DNA from: Heterobilharzia americana
Lineage: Eukaryota > Platyhelminthes > Trematoda > Strigeidida > Schistosomatidae
Direction of reading: 5' to 3'
DNA length: 64,000 nucleotides
NCBI GenBank assembly: GCA_944470555.2
Contig: OX104132.1
Location: 5,713,755-5,777,754 of the forward strand
In this document: piece by piece, positions 33,582-44,041 of the stretch
Layout: each line of letters starts with the position of its first letter
How positions within the stretch are numbered: position 1 is the stretch's first letter
The notes under the pieces: generated by a model
What the model was told of the DNA's origin: nothing
Database searches by the model: none
Seen by the model: the letters and a program-made list of their open reading frames with translations, nothing else
Program-made: the position numbers and the translations under genes

Positions 33582-33851
33582 TAAAACCAGTGGTTGTCAG
33601 AACAAAATTGCAACAAACGATTATCGTTGTTAGACTCCTCAAATCAACATATCCTTGAAAGTCATCAATGGAACTATTGTCTATTACTCATTGATGATAT
33701 ACTTGCAGATGAAGTTCTTTTGAGATTTCATGATCTGTCAGTCAACCAAGTTGAAAGTGAGGTGGATGTCTACCGAAGAAATAGAATCATGTTGGCGCTA
33801 TATCAAATCAAACGGTGCATTGAAAATGTTACGCAGATAAATTTGGATTAA
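33582..33851 (+). CDS. Possible exon-like open frame, unknown
   Basis: A frame open from just after a TAA at 33582 to a TAA at 33849-33851. It reads LLIDDILADEVLLRFHDLSV and VYRRNRIMLALYQIKRCIE. The mix of residues and helical pattern look protein-like, but it lacks an ATG and no acceptor is clear. It lies inside the large minus-strand intron, on the opposite strand. Function unknown. Confidence 0.25.
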
Positions 33852-33855
33852 TCCC

Positions 33856-34500
33856 GATTTGCTTGTACACCCAAAAGATTAGTTTATGGATTCATATTGA
33901 ATAAGCGTTTTTGATTACAAGCAAATTCGCAGTCCACTGTTACTAATTACTATCAGTGACCTGATAGAGTCTATAGGATGCTTTTAGTCTAACAGATGAT
34001 TAGTTTCAAAGCTTTTTGAAACCTTTGTTTGACAATCATTTAATCATATAGGCACGCGTTCACTCCTACAAGTAGATACCTGAATTTTTCGCACAACCTA
34101 TGTATTCGCTGCCACTATCTTAGTCACACTTATGCTCTGAGTAATTAATAAGGTCGATTATCTCCATGTAGTAACTAGCAAGTTGCTGAGTACTGTAAAT
34201 GGTCTTCTATTTTTATATTATCAGGAATTCTCGAAATATGTCCATATGATCTTGAAAAAAGGTCAGTGAAATAGGAAATAAGAAACAAACGGAGTCACTT
34301 CAAATATGTCCATAAATAATACAATTTACCTCTCACAAAAGTGTATTCTGAAATAACATGTGTAGGTTTCAAGTTGTGTGTTCCTTTAAAGACAATATAT
34401 AAGATTAAAGCTGAATACCGATTTGAGAAGCTGTACTATCAACCCAGCTAGGATACAAAAGGCCTCTTTGACATTTTCTAACTTGTGTCACCTGTGGCGT
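33856..34500. other. Unassigned interval
   Basis: No recognised features; lies between an unplaced open frame and the right arm of the RTE-2 inverted repeat. Confidence 0.4.
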
Positions 34501-34504
34501 CGGC

Positions 34505-35210
34505 GAGATATCCGACTAGCTGTCAAAGGACGAATATACTGTGCTATAGTCCCTTCTGTCCTGCTGTATAGCTATGTAACACAGCCATGAAAGGTAGAAG
34601 ATTGACGGCGATTACAGTTGTTTGATCACAGATGTCTTTGTAGCATCGCTCGTTTGTGGTGGAATCACCGTGTGAGCAGAGTGGAGATCAGGTGAAGAGT
34701 ACTAGGCAAGACAGACAAGTCGATTGATGTGGTTGTGAACCTTCATCGACCGAGCTGGCTTGGATATGTACTGCGTATGCCGAACCACCACCTACCACGA
34801 TATCCCAGGCTAGGGGAAGCTGGATTAGGTTGAAAGAGAGTTCAGGATGGTCAGATCAAGAAATGGTACGAGTCGATAAGGTCGGCGATTGTTGATCTGA
34901 GTCATGTGGGGTGACATAGGCTAACTGTTTGGTTGGGGTTCTAGAGACGAAAGGAATCATCGGTTGAGAACAGTTGGTGACATAGCTGGAAACTGGTCAC
35001 AGTGGGGCAGGTGTATTCACTCCTTGACATCTTCTAAAGGTTCGATATTTGCAGTAACATTTATTTTCAGATTGTTTCTACTCTCAATTATCTTGGTGTA
35101 CTTTGGTATCAGTCTTCTTTAACCCACTTGTTTTTTACATGCTGGTATGACGTGTGGCAGCTTGAACCGATGTACTTGTGTGTGAGATTCTGAGTTGATT
35201 TTTCAGTCAG
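34505..35210 (+). mobile_element. RTE-2 C-terminal and 3' region; right arm of long inverted repeat
   Basis: Plus-strand twin of 28760-29460. Blocks include AVKGRIYCAIVPSVLLYS, HRPSWLGYVLRMPNHHL and the 3' region with TTTTTTACATGCTGGTATG. One visible difference is an indel in GAGTACTAGGCAAGAC (34698) against GAGTACTAGCAAGAC on the other arm. Confidence 0.8.
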
Positions 35211-35700
35211 TCGCTATTAACTTGCCAGTCTTACTGCTGTTTGGAATGATAATAATATTTGATTTTAGTGAATCTTCCACGTTGATTTTGAACAATACTG
35301 TTTAGTTGAAAGCTTCCTATTTCCGAAGAACACCACAGTTATCTATATTGGCTACCAGCACGAAAACAGTTTTGATGTTTTTTTAAATTCTGATAAAGGA
35401 CACTTGGTAACTTTGATGAACGAAGAGGATTAGTTGAAGAGGGATTTCTTTGACACTGTCAAATGAGTCTTAATCTGAAGTTGGTTATAATGCAAAAGAC
35501 AGGACTGTATAAACAGTCAGTGATAAACTCATTATATCATATGGTGGCTCAATGATTATGCAGATTGTTGGAGTTATATACATGGACGTCTCATAAAGCG
35601 TGACTCTTTTTAATTATTCCGCAAAATTATTGACTTAAACGGAACAGTTAAACAACTTGCATAAATTTCTGTCTTCAAAATGTACCAGTTATTGAAACTG
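35211..35700. other. Unassigned interval, probable intron
   Basis: No features recognised. Confidence 0.4.
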
Positions 35701-35880
35701 GTGATTTCTTATTGTAGTTTACTTGTTAACTAGTAGAGGAACCCAGGACACACGTTTCGTTCCATGTGGGATTCGTCAGATGTATTTTCCTGGAGTCCAG
35801 TGAGTAATGATGTCCTCACTGAAACTCAAACCGAGTACCCATCACTTTAAAGAGGTTGAGAACGTTTGTATTGTGCCGAA
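35700..35880 (-). mobile_element. Hammerhead SINE, family A, reverse copy
   Basis: Minus strand: the head remnant (35870-35810) is followed by a hammerhead at 35795-35741 with CTGACGA, GAAAC and GTC. Stem II carries an extra base and a mismatch at its base (ATCC / GGAAC). The core bases are present, so it is only partly degraded. Confidence 0.65.
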
Positions 35881-36999
35881 AAGATTGAGTTATCGCATCA
35901 CACTGATGGCATTGTAATGTGAAGTATTTTGAGCTTACTCTTTATCGACATGTTTGTCTTGAGTTTAGAGTCCATTCCTCTTAGGCAATATATATGCAGC
36001 AGATCCAGGTTTATCACCGATAAGGGAATAGCATTTTCATTTTGTAGAAGAATAAACTTTAGGCACAAGTAATACTGGGGAAGTCCAACGTACGCCATCT
36101 AAATCTCAGTTTTACTTCTGAGCACCAAGGGATTGTTACGATCAGGTTCTTTGATGTCTACCTAGTGAAGAATTAATATGCGGAAAGCCATCAAAGACAG
36201 AAGAGTATATAAGATCTAGAAGTTTTCCTCTGACAGAACAACGTAATATAAAAATCGAATTTCTGAAGGAAATCCCATCAAAAAATCGATATTCTGTAAG
36301 ATTCATCAGCAATTGTGTCGGAAATATTGAAATGAAACTTACTTTTTATGCAATTCTGCAAAAGCCAGTTTATATCATTCTAGCCTTTAAAGGAAACGAT
36401 GCACCCGATATAATCAAGTGAAGGCTTGTTACAGCAAAAAGACTCAGACCATCTAAATAAAAGGACAGTGATGATCAGTAGTGACTTAAAATTCACCTTA
36501 GCGACCACTGAAACAACCAAATAAGTTTCGTTATTAAAAAACACAGAACTAATTGGCTATTTAAGTGGTAGCTATGGTTATGTTAAAAGCCACTCGAGTA
36601 TCATACTTAGTGTTCTCTTGTTAGAAGTAAGCAAGGGAGGCATCAGATCGAATAACTAGTCACCTGGAAGGAATATCGTGCAGGGGTATCGTCATTATAT
36701 GCAGAACTAATCACATGAAAAGTCATTGTCAGAGATGAATTCGAAGAACCAGATGGTTAGGAAAGTTACCACTAAACTGAATTGTATCATTACCTCCTAT
36801 TACGACTCAAAAACAAAGATGATTACGTAGCTACTTCAGGCTGATAAGCATGACCATAAATTCTTACCGTAACTTAGAGAATTAATCAGTATTTGTGAAC
36901 AAGTTCAGAACATAGTTATGACATATTGCATCTATAAAGGAAGGATTGTTTATTTGAATGCATTCTCAAAGAATATTCGGATACTGATCTAAAACTTAC
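35881..36999. other. Unassigned interval, probable intron
   Basis: A minus-strand open frame at 36098-35898 has no supporting features; nothing else recognised. Confidence 0.35.
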
Positions 37000-37358
37000 T
37001 TCTCCAAGGGTTGAAGGTTTCTATCAATAAATGTGGAGTACTGTTTATTCTTTAATGATGGACACAATGAGACTAATTCATCTGCTTTTTGTCGATTAAC
37101 TTTAATATTAGGATTGAAATTGTTCATCACATGATTCTTCACTGTTGAAGAGAAGTTACCTTCTTCAATTGACTTTATAGCATCTTTCAAATCTTGTTGA
37201 AATGATATTATCCGAAATTGGTCTTGATTTCTATTAGCCCATGAGATAGCTAAATTGACTTTACGCAACTGCTTTTCCATTTCAGGTGCTTTTAAATTAT
37301 TTATTACGTTGGTCAGAGAATATGATGGATTTTCACGTACAAAATCGCAAAGAGGTGG
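37000..37358 (-). CDS. Internal exon of uncharacterised host gene
   Basis: An acceptor (GTATTTTTAG| at 37359) and a strong donor (GAGAA|GTAAGT at 36999) bound 359 bases open in one frame only. It starts PPLCDFVRENPSYSLTNVIN and ends STFIDRNLQPLE. The residues are charged and helix-prone, and contain no domain I recognise. It enters in phase 0 and leaves in phase 2, matching the entry phase of the terminal exon at 22551-22311. The upstream exon was not found; the secreted-protein exon at 41721-41185 ends in its own stop and is treated as another gene. Confidence 0.6.
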
Positions 37359-37359
37359 C

Positions 37360-38040
37360 TAAAAATACAAAGGAGAGAAGATGCCAAATGATGCAAAGTG
37401 GTTTTAATACAGCCTATTCAACCAAGTGGTAAACGTTGTGACGAACAGAAGAAAGGGAAATACCATATCTCGAAAAACTATTATCGGCCATACTATTTTA
37501 TTTACTTTAAAAGATATACTACTTGAGACTTATTCAGTAATATCGGTTACAGCTCAGTTAATGAGCTTCATACTTATTCCTCATTTGATACCGCACAACT
37601 TATGACTGCTAAATAATTGTATATTAAATGAGGTCAATTACTATGTATTACTTCTTTATGCATGTATGCCATCATTTACATCATTCCCATGAATTGTGGT
37701 CCTTCTTGAACATATAGTTCAGCTGTACAATGCATGACTCAAAGCCAATAAAACGGCACACTGCTATCGAGCCCGAACCATCTTGTTCCTCTTCTTCTAC
37801 TGGGAATGATAGTAACAGGGTTATGAATAGTAACTCGCCTTGGGCTTAGCTCATTGGCTGATTCATTAGTCCCAGAAAGTAAAGTGATATTGAGACACTG
37901 AAGTGAAACGAAAAAAGCGACTGTAAAGTCAAATGCTGAAATGGCCAATTAGGTTTAGTTATTTGTAAAAGAAATTAACTAAAGATGATGGAGTAAATTC
38001 TGTATATCAGAAGGATAATTGTTTCGGTGTTATGATCTTT
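37360..38040. other. Unassigned; weak exon candidate at 37948-37739 (minus)
   Basis: An acceptor-like CCATTTCAG| near 37932 precedes about 65 open codons (SGTNESANELSPRRVTIHNP) ending in TGA. No good donor exists and the phase does not fit the 37358 exon, so I do not call it. Confidence 0.25.
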
Positions 38041-38044
38041 AAGC

Positions 38045-38960
38045 CAGGTGGTTTAACCATGAAGCTTGCGTAATCGTTATGATAAACTTCAGAAAGAAGT
38101 TAAATATCAAATTTTTCTACAAGTGTTTTAGAAACTTGTCCTGATGACTTTAAGTGTCACTGGTTGACTCTGTTAAGATCATGTCACGATTTCCAGGCAT
38201 ATTTCAACTGGCTGTCCTGCTGACATGAGCTCTGATCTTATTGATGTTACTGGTATTTCTTATTGGTTGATAGATTGAGTTATTGTCAATGTTTGTCCAT
38301 TAGTGACATACGAATCAGGCTTCTAAAAATTCTCTGGCATTCTTTGCATTTTGTCTACCCAGAATTTCCACATTTTTCCAGTCGAATTCGTGTCCACGCA
38401 TTCATATGAGCAAATTAATAATGTAGAAGGATTCGAAGTGGGTGACCACTATGTTCAATACAGTGTTTTCCACATTTTCTGCATTTTATTTTTTACATAC
38501 CATTGTGCTTGTCTCTTTTCGCTGCTGTATGTTTGGGCTGCATAGCGTGAAATGAAGAGATTCTTTATACTTATGAACTACAGTGATTCCGAAAGGCTTC
38601 AGTAATCTAGCTCCAATCTCAAGTTAAGTAAGACAATCCATCTATTTCCAAGTATGACGTTTATATTGACGGTGAATCTGACAAACATTTTTTGATCAAG
38701 TTGCATGGACAGCTGTTCTTTTGAAAGACAGTCAGTGAATTTTTTCCTTTCTCCGTAAGGCTGATGTTTTACAGTATATCTTCGTCCCCTTAATCAATGT
38801 TTTTACGCAACTATTTTTGTGCATTGTTGAATTGTTGACAATAGAGTTGAGGGTGAATTTGATCCCATATGATTTGGTTTTCTGCATACTTCAGTTTCCG
38901 ATTTTTCTGAATGCCTCCAAATGATAAGAACACCTAAAAGTGCAAATTGTTTTATTTAAT
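38045..38960 (-). mobile_element. Penelope-like element remnant with GIY-YIG region
   Basis: On the minus strand GARLLKPFGITVVHKYKESL (about 38629-38570) is the linker before the nuclease, followed by SLHFTLCSP. A CRKCGKHCIEHSGHPLRILL stretch (about 38483-38424) then resembles the GIY-YIG zinc/IG-T-R region. Traces of the RT thumb lie upstream (38960-38650). Stops are frequent. A diverged version of the linker also occurs at 1-110, in the same orientation. Confidence 0.75.
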
Positions 38961-39730
38961 TCCTTTTCTCTTCACTTGAAAATTTGACAACATCAAAAAG
39001 CGAAATTTCCAATTGTTTCTTTTAAGGAATCGTTATAATTTCTGAGAGATTTTGTTACTCCTTTAAACCCTCATTACAATTTAAACTATAAATTTAAATC
39101 CGAATGCGTTTGTCATTTCATAAGCACACCTGTGGTCACACATACATAGAAAGGATCCATAGGTGTACGCAAGTGAGAGCCAAACAGCACATTTTAACAT
39201 GTAATCAAATCGAATGATATCACTGACGCAGATAACAGATTTTTAGTTTCGTCGATAGCCAAATATATTACAACGGATCATAAGGTTGATTTGTATGCAT
39301 TTTTCAAACCTACTTATAACACCGATTGAAAACTATATTCCTAAGTATGTTAAAAATCTAGCTATGAGAGAGAGTTTCTACCTTTTTTATGTATTCAGAA
39401 ACAATTTATTGTCGTCTTAAACCTCTTTAGGTAACTCAGCTTTAATACAGATTATTTTTTTTACCCATTTATCCTGTGTTATAGTTCATGTAATTGTACA
39501 TGACGTATAGATATATGATCCGATGGCCTGAAGTATATTACTCTAATTCATGTCATACTCATTTCACATACACTATAGATAATTTTATTAGTCAGCATAC
39601 AATAAGTATCTGCATAGTTCACTCGCTGTTCTTCCTATCTTCCTAAGTATTGATATTAAAATGTGGATATTTAAGCAATAAATTCCCCAAAACACTTTAA
39701 ATCTCCTAAAGTACTCTTTGTCCCTGGTTG
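38961..39730. other. Unassigned AT-rich interval
   Basis: No features recognised. Confidence 0.4.
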
Positions 39731-39900
39731 ACAACTGTTGAAAACCTGAGAGTAGTGTACAGCTGTTTTATTCTCGTTTAAGATACCATGGCACTATGCA
39801 ACACAACCCCTATGAGATGTAAGATCTCAGAATTATCAGGCCTCACGGTGAATGCGCTACAATCAACTATTGTGTTGAAATTCAATGATCCACATTACTT
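39731..39900 (-). mobile_element. Hammerhead SINE, family B, badly decayed
   Basis: ACAACTGTTGAAAACCTGAG, then GTGTACAGCTGTTTTATTCTCG, correspond to the tail and the GAAA/stem III side of a minus-strand family B hammerhead. The head is barely recognisable. Confidence 0.5.
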
Positions 39901-40025
39901 CCTGCTTTGTGTGTTTGATCAAACTACTTTTTAGATTAGCATATCTCAACACGGCACTAAGTAACTTTCAAGTGTTTATTAAATAATTTCATTTTGGCTA
40001 TCTGAAATACCTAGAGTTTGGCAGA

Positions 40026-40230
40026 CTAGTATTAATGCTGGATGATGACTGAAGTTGAAATGAAAATTTGGACGGTGCCCGGGTTCGAACCAGTGGTCAC
40101 CGCATTTCCGGCCCGATGCCTCACCAACTGAGCTACGAAGCCCTACAGCTGACCGAGTGGCCACTAGTTCCAATCCCGGTCCTGTCCAAATTTTCGTTTC
40201 ACCCTCAGTCGTCACCCAATATTAACTAAT
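40026..40230. mobile_element. tRNA-like foldback (MITE-like) element
   Basis: Inverted arms of about 47 bp (40026-40073 and 40184-40230; GATGATGACTGAAGTTGAAA against TTTCACCCTCAGTCGTCACC) enclose a tRNA-like sequence. On the minus strand (40142-40073) that sequence has a consensus A box (TAGCTCAGTTGG) and B box (GGTTCGAACCC). The right interior repeats part of it in inverse order, so the whole unit can fold into a long hairpin. No transposase. Related, decayed copies at 17.8, 24.1 and 26.3 kb. Confidence 0.7.
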
Positions 40231-40680
40231 AGAATAATTTTATCATGAATCGTGACATATGTCAAAGTTGTTACATTAATTCTTAGCTAACACTCCCGTT
40301 CATTAATTATGCATAATATCTTGATATGTACAAATCAACCATGTGGGACTTTTCAGAGACCGATTCAATAAAGGATAAGTCATTTCACCAACGATATTAA
40401 CTTACACTCAAATATTTATATTATATTTTCAACAGAAAAGCACTGAAGTACATGCAGTCATCTAACTGACTCCACTGCTAGTGTTTTTAAAGCAGTTTCT
40501 AAAGGTGCATCATCATTTGTTGCATGCTGAATAGATATTTATACTCTAATTATCTATGTATATAATTTAGCTAACCAAAAACAAAATAATCCGAAACACT
40601 TTTCTGTTAGGTTAGTACAGGTAAATCCCCATTAATGAAAAAATATTGTAAACTTGTCTTCTTTATGATTTCCTATCCGT
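40231..40680. other. Unassigned interval
   Basis: No features recognised. Confidence 0.4.
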
Positions 40681-41110
40681 CATGAAGTGACATCATTTGG
40701 AGAGGCACTGAAAGGCTGAGATACTGAGCAGCTCTTTCAGTCTAGTATGGGACTCCTCAGCAGTACGCACCCAAGACCCGGTTACGGATCGAAATCAGGA
40801 CTTTCAGGTTTCACGGTGAAGGCGTTAACCATTCTGCCACTGGGTCGCAGTTTAGTGCTTCACGATTTCTGATTTCTGTCGTTTCGCAAGACAGCATGAT
40901 TATCATTCAAAGTCTTCAGATGGTATCCGCTTCCATTTCGACTGGCTGACCTCACAGACCACGGCTTCTCATTAGAACTTAGTGATATCCTCTGGAAGCA
41001 TGTTACCAGTGAACACTGGACAATAATTTTAATTTGGAGGTTTTTGTGGACTAGTTTATTTCAACGTGGTATTTTTCATGAACTGATAACAGTTGTATTT
41101 AGAAAATCAG
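40681..41110 (-). mobile_element. Hammerhead SINE, family B, reverse copy
   Basis: Minus strand: the outer sequence and body (41100-40870) are followed by a tRNA-like head (40857-40785; TGGCAGAATGGTTAACG and GATTTCGATCC) and a hammerhead at 40770-40720. CTGAGGA and GAAA are kept, but the stem III/triplet region is GAGCTGCTC, without GTC. It lies just downstream of the stop codon of the 43118-41185 gene and may supply part of its 3' UTR. Confidence 0.75.
41056..41061 (-). promoter_or_regulatory. Possible poly(A) signal AATAAA
   Basis: On the minus strand AATAAA lies roughly 125 bases past the stop of the 41721-41185 exon, inside SINE sequence. It is the first canonical hexamer I find after the stop. 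Confidence 0.35.
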
Positions 41111-41184
41111 TTTCTGAATGAATTAGTTGTGCAACTTACAATAAAATTTAAGTAATATACCAATCTCAAGTGAAAACAATTGGC

Positions 41185-41721
41185 TTACTTTTTATTCCTA
41201 CATGATATATACTCATGGGTGAATGCAGCAAATGTAAACTGATCTTCTTTTGTAAGACTTTTTTCAAAATCAGTTAACTTTTCATACGATTTACGTCTTA
41301 ATAAATCCCAAAGATGATGAGCTCCTAAGTTCTCACCCAGATGTAATTTCAATAAATCAATAAGACTACATGCACTTTTCGCTCTTGATGCACGTCTGAA
41401 ATGTTGATTATTATTGTAAAAAACCGAAAGTCGTCTTTTTATACTTGATTTATCTCTCCGTCTTTCATTTGTTGGAATATCAAATAACCATGGTTTAAGA
41501 TCTGAACGGAACGGTATACGTGCACCACGAAGCATTCCATTTGGATAACCACCAAGTATAATACACTGAGCAGTTTCCTTATCACTTGTTGATTCTTTGT
41601 CTTTTGGTTTAACACTGGAGGATTTTTGAAAATTTGGATGGAGAAAGTAATCAGCTGTCTCTGGACCCCAAAAATCATCAAGAAATTTCTTTAAGTAACG
41701 GTCATCTCCTTCATCTGAATT
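41185..41721 (-). CDS. Secreted-protein gene, exon 2 (to stop)
   Basis: An acceptor with a pyrimidine tract (CATACTTTTCAG| at 41722) opens 178 codons ending in TAA (41187-41185). It begins NSDEGDDRYLKKFLDDFWGP, and joins in phase 0 to the signal-peptide exon at 43118-43059, giving a predicted 198-residue precursor. The mature part starts acidic and Lys/Ser-rich. It then has a PNGMLRGARIPFRSD stretch and basic clusters (NERRRDK, IKRR, FRRASR) that could be convertase sites. A helix-prone C-terminal third follows (SLIDLLKLHLGENL). Three cysteines are visible. I recognise no family; a peptide-hormone-like precursor is one guess. An alternative donor (AAAAA|GTAAGC at 41188) overlaps the stop, so a longer product cannot be excluded. 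Confidence 0.65.
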   Translation of the reverse strand, partial: NSDEGDDRYLKKFLDDFWGPETADYFLHPNFQKSSSVKPKDKESTSDKETAQCIILGGYPNGMLRGARIPFRSDLKPWLFDIPTNERRRDKSSIKRRLSVFYNNNQHFRRASRAKSACSLIDLLKLHLGENLGAHHLWDLLRRKSYEKLTDFEKSLTKEDQFTFAAFTHEYISCRNKK

Positions 41722-43058
41722 CTGAAAAGTATGCAGTAAAAGATGATATTTGTATAATTCAATTACTTTCAGTATGGTTACTGTTTAATATAACTTCGGA
41801 AAGTGGGACTCTTCGACAACAGTTTAAAAAGCCTGAAAGTCACTCAAAGCAATTATGTTTAAACAATCGGTCAGCAATAACATGGAGCCTGACATTATTG
41901 CTTAACGCTCCCAGTTACCACAACGCAAATCAGATGAAGATAATGCGCGAGTTTATCTGTTACACTCAGATCGATTCTTAGCCATATTACATACTGTCAG
42001 CAACCACCGATTTTCGTCTTCCTTTGAACCCCAGTCAGCATGTCTGCATTGCACTGTACAGCTCAAACGAATAGTCACAGACTTCATGCACTGACGTCAT
42101 GTCTTAATCTGACCGCCTTAGGCCATTCTCAGCCTAAACATACGTCAGCGAATATTGTATATCGATGTATGCATGCACAACACATGTCCCTCTCATGCGA
42201 TTCGTTGAGGATTCATAGACGTCATCAACTGAATCACCTCTTGTGCTTAAGACTCTACACCTGATTTCAACGTTACTAAAGTAGTTTTACCGCGACAAGT
42301 AGCTTATTCTACGTAAGTAACAGTGGTCAAACATCTGAAGCTTCTTATGTCTTCTGTCTTTAACGACCACTTTTTAACAGTCAGTGGGATGGAGCAAACT
42401 GCTTTGCACTACATTCAATTACTTGTAGTCAGTTTGATATTTCTCTAATATCATAGATGCCCTAAGTTGACGGGAAGCAAATCGAATCTTCTGTATGTGT
42501 ACTGAGATCGCGTTGGTCAACTGCTCTCCAGAGATGATCCGACTTCTCAAGTAAGTGGAGTAGTCATTGCACTCAACCACTTCACTCGGTATTGGTAGAT
42601 AAGGTAGTGATGCAGACTAATTGTAAAGCTAATATTTGTACTGGCCTGGAGTAGAAGCAATTCTAATTCAAGGATTTGAATGAAAGATTAAAAGGAAATG
42701 ATAATATTGACATCAAACTTTGTTCGTGCTTTTAGATACCCAAAGTTAGACGATATTGCAGTGAGTTTGAAATAACAATTGATGAAATGATTTGAAAATC
42801 AAGAAATTCACTACAGGCTCTTTACCAAAGCATATTAGTGAACTTTTATAGATTTTACAAGTTTATCAAAAGGTAGGTTGATCAGTAAAATCACAAAAGC
42901 AGTAAAATAAGTAGAAGTTAGCATGAGAGACAAGTAAACATAAATCGTGTCTAGGTGTACATAAATTATTTATGTCAGCATAATAAAACGCATATAATCA
43001 AATGAGCACGTATCATTGGTAGTTTAGTTTGGTGGTAATCTGATTTCAATTTCCTTAC
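41722..43058 (-). other. Intron of secreted-protein gene
   Basis: 1,337 bp with GT...AG ends in minus orientation (TGC|GTAAGG and TTTTCAG|AATTC). It contains an old RTE-2 fragment at 42000-42570; the rest is unassigned. Confidence 0.6.
42000..42575 (-). mobile_element. RTE-2 C-terminal fragment, decayed
   Basis: Plus-strand CAACTGAATCACCTCTTGTG and GTGGTCAAACATCTGAAGC correspond, on the minus strand, to the FHRLRW and VFDHR blocks of the 13.2 kb copy. Frames are broken everywhere. Same orientation as the host gene in whose intron it lies. Confidence 0.6.
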
Positions 43059-43118
43059 GCATAGAACAGTGTGTACAGCAAACAAGACAATTAAGAAAGA
43101 TATCTTAATAACAACCAT
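43059..43118 (-). CDS. Secreted-protein gene, exon 1 (signal peptide)
   Basis: From ATG at 43118, exactly 20 codons encode MVVIKISFLIVLFAVHTVLC, a textbook signal peptide with a hydrophobic core and small residues at its end. They stop at a donor |GTAAGG (43058) in phase 0. An exon coding only for the signal peptide is common in schistosome secreted proteins. A TATA box lies 56 bases upstream. The start was chosen because the upstream in-frame ATG lies inside the expected promoter region. Confidence 0.65.
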
Positions 43119-43173
43119 TTGACCGCTCTTAACTAAGTGTACTGGTGTGGAACTAGTAATGGTTTCCACTTCA

Positions 43174-43183
43174 CTTTTATATA
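43174..43183 (-). promoter_or_regulatory. TATA box of secreted-protein gene
   Basis: TATATAAAAG on the minus strand. Transcription would be expected to begin about 25-30 bases downstream, near 43150, leaving a 5' leader of about 30 bases before the ATG at 43118. Confidence 0.55.
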
Positions 43184-43364
43184 ACCATAGTGATCGGTGT
43201 TACTTTACATGTTTACAAACACTTCTAATAGTACGTCCACTGCAACTTGTTCCATAATACCAATTGAACCTATATATGCACATTGATTTAGTCTATCGAA
43301 ATGTTTTCTGATGACGCTAGATAATGAAGTGCACTAAGATAAAATGGATTACATACGCTGATTC

Positions 43365-43610
43365 ATCATGAGGATTAGACAACGCGAAGTTCGCTGCCTT
43401 CCAGTCGTACAGGGATTCACTCGTGGTCTGAATAGCTCAGTGGTAACCACGATGACTGCAACACTGGGTGACAGGAGTCCGAACACCAGGCAAGACACAA
43501 GTTTTGTCGGGGTTGCAGATACGCCTTGTTGATGAGTACCAACAACCACGAAACCTAGGTCTAGGGATTCCTGCCGATTGCTTCCATTCAAGTAACATAA
43601 AATTGCTATC
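43365..43610 (+). mobile_element. Hammerhead SINE, family C
   Basis: Order tail-head-hammerhead: tail GGATTAGACAACGCGAAGTT (43374), a well-kept tRNA-like head (GGTCTGAATAGCTCAGTGG at 43424, GGAGTCCGAACACC at 43475), then the hammerhead at 43525-43575. The ribozyme has TTGATGA (C3 to T), GAAA, stem III ACCT/AGGT, GTC and a stem I of five pairs. One core substitution and a poor stem II (GTACC / ACCAC) probably inactivate it. Confidence 0.75.
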
Positions 43611-43786
43611 TCGATAAGTTCATCAAGGGAAATATGGGGAATATAGTTGTTTAAGTAAAGATACAGCCAGTTTTGAAAACAGTCACTACTTACAACTTTG
43701 CAGTACAAGGGTGATACCATTTAGAGCTAACTACTGTAGCTGAATACCACTCAGATAAAAATGAAACTTGTGCAAAAGTCATTTGT

Positions 43787-43967
43787 TCAGATCATTCTAT
43801 GTTGAGAAAGCTTGACTTCATACATTATCTGGTTAGCAAGACAGAATATCTTGTTAAATTCATGACTAAGCATATGAATTGGATGGGAGCTAAACCAAGG
43901 GTGAATAAAGTTCCTAATAAAGTTATTTTCGTAAAACTTTGGATCAAAAGTGACGTCATCAGCAAGA
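43787..43967 (-). CDS. Possible terminal exon of host gene
   Basis: An acceptor (TTATGTTTCAG| at 43968) is followed by one base and 60 codons to TGA (43789-43787). Residues include DVTFDPKFYENNFIRNFIHP and HMLSHEFNKIFCLANQIMY. The residue mix is convincing, but I recognise no family. It enters in phase 2. The exon at 50448-50261 leaves in phase 0, so at least one more exon would be needed if they are one gene. It may instead be retroelement-derived. Confidence 0.4.
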
Positions 43968-44041
43968 CTGAAACATAACGTTAAAGTAGAACACTTCAGC
44001 CAACACTGCAAAGTTATGTCCTGTCTTCTACAGTCTACCAA

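Noticed and set aside
40073..40142. tRNA gene on the minus strand
   Set aside because: A and B boxes are good, but the acceptor and T stems do not close into a cloverleaf and the sequence lies in a dispersed foldback element.
37000..41721. One gene joining 41721-41185 to 37358-37000
   Set aside because: The only donor near 41188 leaves phase 2, while the 37358 exon enters in phase 0; the 41.7 kb exon has its own stop, so two genes are the simpler reading.
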